From assembly GCF_018143015.1 (NCBI RefSeq), contig NC_054750.1, forward strand, positions 7,175,501 through 7,239,500: a DNA stretch of 64,000 nt. The letters are read 5' to 3'. Shown here in pieces: positions 11,001 to 20,000 of the stretch (its first letter is position 1; each line of letters opens with the position of its first letter). The notes under the pieces are model-generated. The model worked only from the letters and a program-made list of their open reading frames with translations, was not told the DNA's origin and searched no databases. The position numbers and the translations under genes were made by a program. This DNA is from Lytechinus variegatus (Eukaryota; Echinodermata; Echinoidea; Temnopleuroida; Toxopneustidae).

Positions 11001-14000
11001 AACAATATACTACAACTCAATACATTAAAGGTCTCTCTCTCACAGTCTCTCGTGCTAACTCTTCATGATCGGTAGCGAGCAATCTAAGGCACAATGACAT
11101 GGAAAAGTGATTTTGTTCTATAAATGATCTCATTTTCTAAATTTGCTATCTCGAGTAGAAGTAAATGTACCAATCATTGTTGTCACTTCTGTAACTAACG
11201 TTCACACCAGACAGTTACTCTAGTAAAATAAATAACTCTGTATTCAGTAATTGTTCAACTGAATCAATAACAAGTAATTCTTTATTAATAAACTTTAACT
11301 AACAGCTAGGCATTGTTGCCAATATCAAGTTGTGTTCTGTTCAATAAATTCTTCTTTGATCTACATGTATGTATACTATGTACAATATCTACAGACGACA
11401 CCTCATGACCATGTTTTGTCGTCATAATTTATTCAAAGTACTTGTCGTCATTTCTATATGACAACAATAAATATTCTTAAAAACCAAGTAATATGTCTTA
11501 AATTCTATCTATGTTCTAAATCTCTACTATCATGAGACTGATCAAAGTAAGTTGATCGAACTGTACTAGTTTCCTTCCTACAAATATACTTATCACTCCA
11601 GCAAAAAGTATGAAAAGAAATTCTATTCTCGGCTACGTCTAGCCTCTCTATCACTTTCTAAAACTTGGCCCTTAGCCATCCACTAAACTCTTTCCTTATC
11701 CTGAGCTAAAACGCTCAAATAAACTGACTTTCAACTTCAATCCAACAGAGTCACCGCTCAACGGGTCATTTTACCAAACTGGCCTATCCGCCCCTTAAAG
11801 TATTCAATGATAGCTCACTTTGTCGGCTTATCATTTCACTTTTTACTAACCTTAGTCTTTAGATAGGACAAGTCTCAAATTGTCACATTCCTTCCTATCG
11901 CAACTATCAGAACTTACTTGACATCTTTATAAACAAACTTAAATCCAAGGAAAATCCGAATTCCTCCAAGGATTCTTTCCTTATTGTTTTTCAAAGAAAA
12001 CTATCCAGTAAACCTAATCGTCTCATGAAAAGATTGTATTGATAAATCAATACATCCCTAATAATCTCTCTACTTTTACTATACATGTCTATTTCAGAAG
12101 GAGTAAAGGCTCTGATTATTCGAAATAGAAAATGACTGCCTTTATCCTAGGAGGCATCCTAGATAATAGAATAATTTACATATTTACAACTTTGCCTGAA
12201 CTACATGTATCAGGAACTTATCAAAATCCTAATCTCAACTATCTGTCCTATAAAAGATCAAGGATCTATAATCAGGTAAGATCCGAAAATAATTAATATT
12301 CATCTGTTAACATTAAGTCCTATTCCTAACAATACTATGATTTTCATAAAAGATCAAGGATGCCTCATCTAGAGACCCCTGGTGACATACATCTAAGTTA
12401 CGAAGGCTCTCAGCCTTCTGCTCCAAAAATTCATCTTTATTAAGATATACCTGTAAGTAATAAATTCATAATGTCCAGATTCAAGTAAACTATTCATCTC
12501 AAACCATTAATGTCACGGAAACTACCCTGGGTAAGGTTAGACGAGAAGCACGGTTGCATTCGAGACAGATGTCACTCTGCTCAACGACCTGGGCCGCGTC
12601 TCAATTGTTGCAGCTTATTTTCATTCAGCCAAAGAAGAGTCTAAACACTCTACCAAAATATCAGTTCACCTTACCCAAGAATGGTTTCTTACAAGTGACC
12701 AATAATAAATAAGAATACATCAATACATAAACATCATCATTATCAATAACATTTATAAATTCACTGACAATTGGCACATTTTAAAACCGACCAAACTTGG
12801 CACATTTTGATATTGACCAAAATTGGCACTTTTCAAAATTGCCCAAAATTGGCAATTTTGAACTTGACCAAAATTGGCACCTTTGAACTTGACCAAACTT
12901 GGCACATTATGAACTTGACCAAAATTGGCACATTTTGAACTTGTCCAAAATGGTACTTTTTTGAACTTGACCAAAATTGGCACATTTTGAACTTGTCCAA
13001 AATTGGCACTTTTTGAACTTGACCAAAATTGGCACATTTTGAACTTGTCCAAAATTGGCACTTTTTGAACTTGACCGAAATTGGCACTTTTTGAACTTGA
13101 CCAAAATTGGCACATAAAAACTGACCAAGTATATTGGCATCTTTTCAACTTTGACAAAAATATTGGCATATAAAAACTGACCAAGTATTATTGGCATCTT
13201 TTCAACTTGACGAAAATATCGGCATATAAAAACTGACCAAGTATTATTGGCATCTCTTCAACTTGACGAAAATATCAGCATATAAAAACTGACCAAGTAT
13301 TATTGGCATCTTTTCAACTTGACGAAAATATCGGCATATAAAAACTGACCAAGTATTATTGGCATCTTTTCAACTTGACGAAAATATCGGCATATAAAAA
13401 CTGACCAAGTATTATTGGCATCTTTTCAACTTGACGAAAATATCGGCATATAAAAACTGACCAATTATTATTGGCATCTTTTCAACTTGACGAAAATATC
13501 GGCACATAAAAACTGACCAAGTTTTATTGGCATCTTTTCAACTTGACGAAAATATCGGCATATAAAAACTGACTAAGTTTTATTGGCATCTTTTCAACTT
13601 GACGAAAATATCAGCATATATAAAAACTGACCAAGTATTATTGGCATCTTTTCAACTTGACGAAAATATCGGCATATAAAAAACTGACCAAGTATTATTG
13701 GCATCTTTTCAACTTGACGAAAATATCGGCATATAAAAACTGACCAAGTATTATTGGCATCTTTTCAACTTGACGAAAATATCGGCATATAAAAACTGAC
13801 CAAGTTTTATTGGCATCTTTTCAACTTGACGAAAATATCGGCATATAAAAACTGACCAAGTATTATTGGCATCTTTTCAACTTGACGAAAATATCGGCAT
13901 ATAAAAACTGACCAAGTATTATTGGCATCTTTTCAACTTGACGAAAATATCGGCATATAAAAACTGACCAATTATTATTGGCATCTTTTCAACTTGACGA

Positions 14001-17000
14001 AAATATCGGCACATAAAAACTGACCAAGTTTTATTGGCATCTTTTCAACTTGACGAAAATATCGGCATATAAATAAACTGACCAAGTATTATTGGCATCT
14101 TTTCAACTTGACGAAAATATCGGCATATAAAAACTGACTAAGTTTTATTGGCATCTTTTCAACTTGACGAAAATATCAGCATATATAAAAACTGACCAAG
14201 TATTATTGGCATCTTTTAAACTTGACCAATAATGGCACACCTTGAAATTTACCAAAATACATTGGCAAATATTTCACACATTTATTGTTTGAAACAAAAA
14301 CAAACATCTCTAATGCGCATACTGAGGCACCATGAAAATTCGACTGAACGCAACATAGAATAAATCTCTTTCCATAATGGCAAAATGAGAATATAGTATG
14401 ACGCAACTTCAAACAACCTTTAAGTGACCTAATTTTTCCTATAAAACTTTAAAAATAGAGAATCAAGATAATTAATTTGGAATCTCACATTCAGCAATCA
14501 TTATGGTAAATATTCTTCTCATAAAATAGTCAGCAAATGTTACTGGAGAAATAAAGATTAAATTACCTTGAAAGGTTTGCCCACTTATCCGGAAAAATGT
14601 CTGTCAAAATGACGCTAATCTCGGTACTGTGCACGACAAATCTTTATCTGAATCAATGGTAATTTTTGTTATAAAAAAGTAACTTTTATGGGGCAAGAAA
14701 TGGAACGCGCATTTTATTGATTACGCAATTTAGGTGCGTTGCTAATGGTTTCTGACCAGAAGTAGCCATGACCAGTGCTACGTCACAACAGAAAGTACTA
14801 ACTAAAAGACGCTACCAAAAATGGTGCATTATGACGTCACACTTTGTTTGTTACGTAAGTTTTGCTAGTTTATTTTTTTTTGTGATTCCGTCAATGTCCT
14901 TCGAAAACAAAAGAGTACACACCAAATTGTCAAGAATCCATTCTCCAAGAAATCAATTCATGGATATACATTCATATCTAAAAATTTTCTTAAACAAACA
15001 TGCATTTTATATGTTGACTTTGCTGGCTTTCCATAGTTGCGATTGATCGGATCAATTGCAGCTCTTTGTACGACAGGCCCCTGATTTTCATGCTTCCTGT
15101 CAAGATAGAAGTATTCTCTACAAGCTTTTTTTGTAACAGCAATTGATATTTCAGTCATGGAAAGCCCATATCATCATCTATCGTTTCTATGCAGTTCCCA
15201 AGGACATTAGATACATGTACGCATTATTACCTTGGTTTAGCCCTGCAACCATCTATACAGTGCACATGCATTTTATAGGAATTTAATTCTACAGGGGACA
15301 TTTTTTTCATTTTTATACGACCGTTCCACGTTTCAATTGACTCAGAGTCTGAAGAATGCAAAAGAAATAAACAGATTAAAACTTTACTGCACAGATGTGC
15401 AGTAAAACTGTTTTTATAGATCATCAAAATCTTGGACTTGATGCCATGATTCTATGCCTGAAGAAACCTGTAATATGTTTGAAATGAATAAATAATTTGA
15501 CATTCATTGTCAGAATAAATGAAAGAATATATATATAATCACATTATGCTGTGTATCATTATAATTGGTAATTAAGAAAGAACACAAAGAGACATGTCTT
15601 GACTCACCCATAAATATAATTCTGATGTTCCAATATCAGATGATCAAGATCTCTTTGAATTGATTCAATCAACTGTTGGCCAAAAAAGAAAAATTGATGA
15701 AAGTATAAACCTATGTAAATTCAGGAAATCAATTTTGGAACCAAAAACTAGTATGCTTGGTGTTTCCCGAAAAGGGAAACTCAACTATCATCATATATAT
15801 TCATTTTTTTTAAATTTATACACCAAACATATAATCAATACATAGAGTAGTCCCATAATAAAACATGAATAATTAATGAGATTAAGAATGCATGTACTTA
15901 AGAATGTATGATTTGAAATTCACATTAAATGTAATTCTTTACATCTGATTATCCAAGCTATGAGAAATGTTTCAAGAAATTGTAACACCTGATCAATCAA
16001 CATAGATGTTAACTCAGTCTGAGTACATAACAGACAGTATTTATTTTCATAATCGACTAATCTTTGATTTGTAAAATATAAGTCGCACCTTGCTAGATGT
16101 GAGAGTGTTGTAATCCAGTGCTGTGTATCCCATTGCCTCTGCCGTTTCAGAAGCTGGATTCTTTTGATGGAAGAATGACGCTGTATACCTGAACTGAGAC
16201 TAAGTAGGTGGAGTTCAAAATACAATTAATTTTTTCAATCTTATTTTGATGATCTGACATCACGATATGGTTTCTGATATAATGAAGGTGTCATTTCAAG
16301 CATCAAAAGTATTTATCATCACACCAATGAAAATATCAACAAACATGTAAACCTAGAGAGCATTTCCCTTCAACATTTTGTGTCAGACAAGACGTCAGAT
16401 CTGACAACTTTCCTTGATTATGATTGGCAGAGAAGTCCAGTTCTTGTAGCTGTCAGCTAAAAATACTTTTTGCAGATAGGACAACTTTCATGACGCTGTA
16501 ATGATAAGTTACCTTTCAAATTATGTGTATACTCATAAGATAAATTGTTTGGCAACTTGAAAGCTTGCTATACTGATAGGTTTAGTCTACAATGCAATTA
16601 AAGTCAGTGGGAAAAGGAGGGAAAGTACAAGAAGTTATACATACCTCTGCCCAAACCTTTGCTTTTTTCTCCATTCCATCCTGGGGATGCTGAGCTCTGA
16701 GTGCATGAACACAGCTAAGAAGCTTGCTGAAAACCTTCTCCTCTGCTCAGAAATAGAACAGAACATATTTTCTTCAGCAAGTAATTTTACCCACATTGTG
16801 CTGCATTCAACCCAGGTGGGGACCCTATCTTCAGACAAAAAATGCTTTACATATCCAGAGCTATTATTGATTATACTATCACATGCAGTGGCGTACCGTG
16901 GGTCACGGCACTGGGGGGCACTAGCAAAAATTTTTAGTCACTTAGTGAGCACGCGAAGCGCACCCAGTTGCCAGGTATACTGACCTAATAGAGACATTTT

Positions 17001-20000
17001 AAGGACAGTGTCTTTAAACGGATATGTATCTCACTGGTCAAATAAGCGCGAGCTTAAAATTTTTGATATTCAGACCTAAATAGGACATTATAATTAATCT
17101 TTTGTAATCATGATATGTACCTGTCTCGCTAAATAATGCGAGCGTGAAGCGCGAGCTGAAATTTTTGTAAATATTGACCCTCCAAACAGGAAGATTTTAA
17201 GGACTATATTTTAGGAATCCATTAAGAGTATACACATCTCACCCTAGTCATCTAATGCGAGTGCCAATAAGCGCTTGCTGATTTTGTTAGAATTACATCT
17301 AAACATGCACATAAAGCACTTGTATTCATGATTAACATACCCATCTCACTAATCAAATCTTGTGAGTGCGAAGCGCGAGCTGAAAATTTAGGAAATTCAG
17401 ACCTGAAGGGGGGCATTTTAAGGCTTGTTTGTAGGAATTCACGAAGACCATACGTAGTTCACTAACCAAATGATGCGAGTGCGAAGTGCGAGCTGAAAAT
17501 TTTTTATATTCAGATCAGCAAAAGGGACATTTTAAGGACTGATTCTAGGAATTTATGGAGAGCAGACATATTTCACAAATCCACTACTGCGAACGGAAGC
17601 ACGGACAGGAAATGTTTTATATTAAGAACTTAAAATGGGGCAATCACTTTTAAGTAGTCATGAAAAAGAAGCATACTATTGTACATAAAACAATAATAAC
17701 TCGAAGTGCGAGGAAATATATTAGGCAGTTTGGTGTACATTGACTTGAAAACGGGAGGTTTTAGTATAACAGGATTATATATCTCAGTAAACAGACAATG
17801 CAAGCACCAGGAACAATGAAGACATAGGCCCTATGCAAATTATGTTTCATACAGTTATGAAGAAAAATGTTTCTTATGTAATATAACATTATAATGAACA
17901 ATAATGTCTTCTTTCCCGCTACGTTTCTCTTCCTTTCTCTTGTGTATGTATCTTGTGTCTTAAGGATTATGAAGCGCAAACACACACATCAATTCAATTC
18001 CTACTGGGAACCTTTCATAAAGCTTGTCGGCAATGACGATGCCATTCCGGATGGGGGGGCACTGCCATTACATTAATTACTTTTTAAATGGTGCCCTATC
18101 AATGCCAAGGCCTTTACTCAGATGTGCATATTTCTACTAGGCCTATATAAAAAAAATAACCACACATAAATAAAGTCCCCCTCTTCATTTTTCAAGATTG
18201 TTCTCATGAGAATGATACCTTTTTTTAAGTGTTGAAAACTCAAGTAGATCATGAATTTGCAGAACAGAGTACAGATTATCTGGCATGCTACGAGAGATTG
18301 TAAGACAAAGAATAAAACCTACTTACCCTCAGCTAAGAGATGTTGGCAAGAACAGAGACGGCCAAGTAAGTGACCTAACTTGGGATGGTTCTTTAAAACT
18401 GGTGATATGCCATCCTGAAGGGCAAACAAAATGAAAAGTGAAAGTCTTTGATTCTGGATTTTTGTACATGCCATCAATATGTACACTGGCTTGGTTAGAA
18501 AGGGGCAAATCCAAAGATGAAAAAAAGCCAAATCATGAAATCAATTAACAGTTGTTGGTCTAGATACCATTTCAGCAGACAAAATGCGATTGTTTTGAGG
18601 CAGACTGAGCTGAGATTTTGTTCTAGGCAGATTTTCAGTGCTCGATTGGAGGTAGCTATAGGTCCAACGTGTCTACTCACATTTCATCAATTTCTTGTTT
18701 ACTTATTAATATTAAAACTGAACTTAAATTTCATTTCATATTCTTATCAGTTAAAGGGGAAGTTCATCCTGAGAAAGAGTTTATTGTAAAAATAGCAGAA
18801 AAAAATGATAAAAAATATTGCCGAAGGTTTGATAAAAAAATCCATCAAAGAATTCAATAGTTATTAGAATTTTAATTTATTGATTTTTGATGTCATAGGA
18901 GAGCAGCATTCCTACATAACAAATGGTGAAAAAAATCAATGAAATTTCTTTTTTTTTTCCAGAAAATTGAAAATGATTTTTTTCTGTACATTTTTATATC
19001 AAAAGACAAAACATTTCACATGTGATCATGAATAGAAAACAAAAATAAGTCATCAGGAACCATTAAAAAGAGAGAGGAAATTTATGTATTTTATTAGAAT
19101 AACATATGGGCAGCTGCTCATTTGACATCACAAATCCAAAATTTTGAATTCTAATAACTTTTACAGATTTTCCTCAATACCTTCACCAATATATTTTATT
19201 ATTCTCTCTGTTAGTTTTATGACAAACTTTTCTTCAGGGTGAACTTCCCCTTTAAATCTTCAGATAACTATTAATTATTGAAGAATTCAAGAGTGAGACT
19301 CTGCACACTTAAAGGGATGGTCCGGGCTGAAAATATCTATATTATAATACATAGAGTAGAATTCACTGAGCAAAATGCCTAAAATTTTCATCAAAATCAG
19401 ATCACAAATAATAAAGTTATTGAAATTTAAAGTTTAGCAATATTTTGTGAAAGCAGTCGTCATGAATATTCATTAGGTTGGCAGATGATGTCACATTTCC
19501 ACTTTCCGTTTTCTTACGTTATTACATAAAATCATAATCATCATAGTTCTTGAAGGAAAAAAATTGAATAAACCTAATTTCATATAACAAAATACAAAAG
19601 AACAAGTGGGGATGTGAAATCATCAGCCCACCTAATGAACATTCATGACGAGTAGTTTGACACAATATTGCTAAACTTTAAAATTCAATTACTTTGTTAT
19701 TTATCATCTGATTTTGATGAAATTTTTGCTCTGAATTCTACTGTATTTATTAAGCTATAAATAATTTCAGCCCAGACCATCCCTTTAAGCATATAATCTC
19801 CAAAAGTCATTGAAAATATCCTGTCCAATATTGAATTACTACTATCTACTACTATAGAATAAATGGGGACGGGACAACTCGGACCACGGGACATCTCGGA
19901 CCGCGGGCCGAGTTGTCCCACCCAGTACGAGATTTTTTTTCCACAAGTTTGCGTCTATTTTTCCGTAATTTCGAAATTTCTTGTAAAGATTTTCTAGAGA

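Noticed and set aside
12753..13197. Three overlapping minus-strand ORFs with NFGQVQK-type repeats
   Set aside because: Caused by the ~26-bp tandem array. The same peptide phrase appears in several frames, with no start context, splice context or homology.
12765..14215. CRISPR-like repeat array
   Set aside because: The whole unit repeats with no unique spacers, and the host is an animal.
14570..14645. Possible FANCC exon (ISVILTDIFPDKWANLS)
   Set aside because: It needs a poor acceptor and does not resemble the expected segment. The 15608-15672 exon fits phase and homology better.
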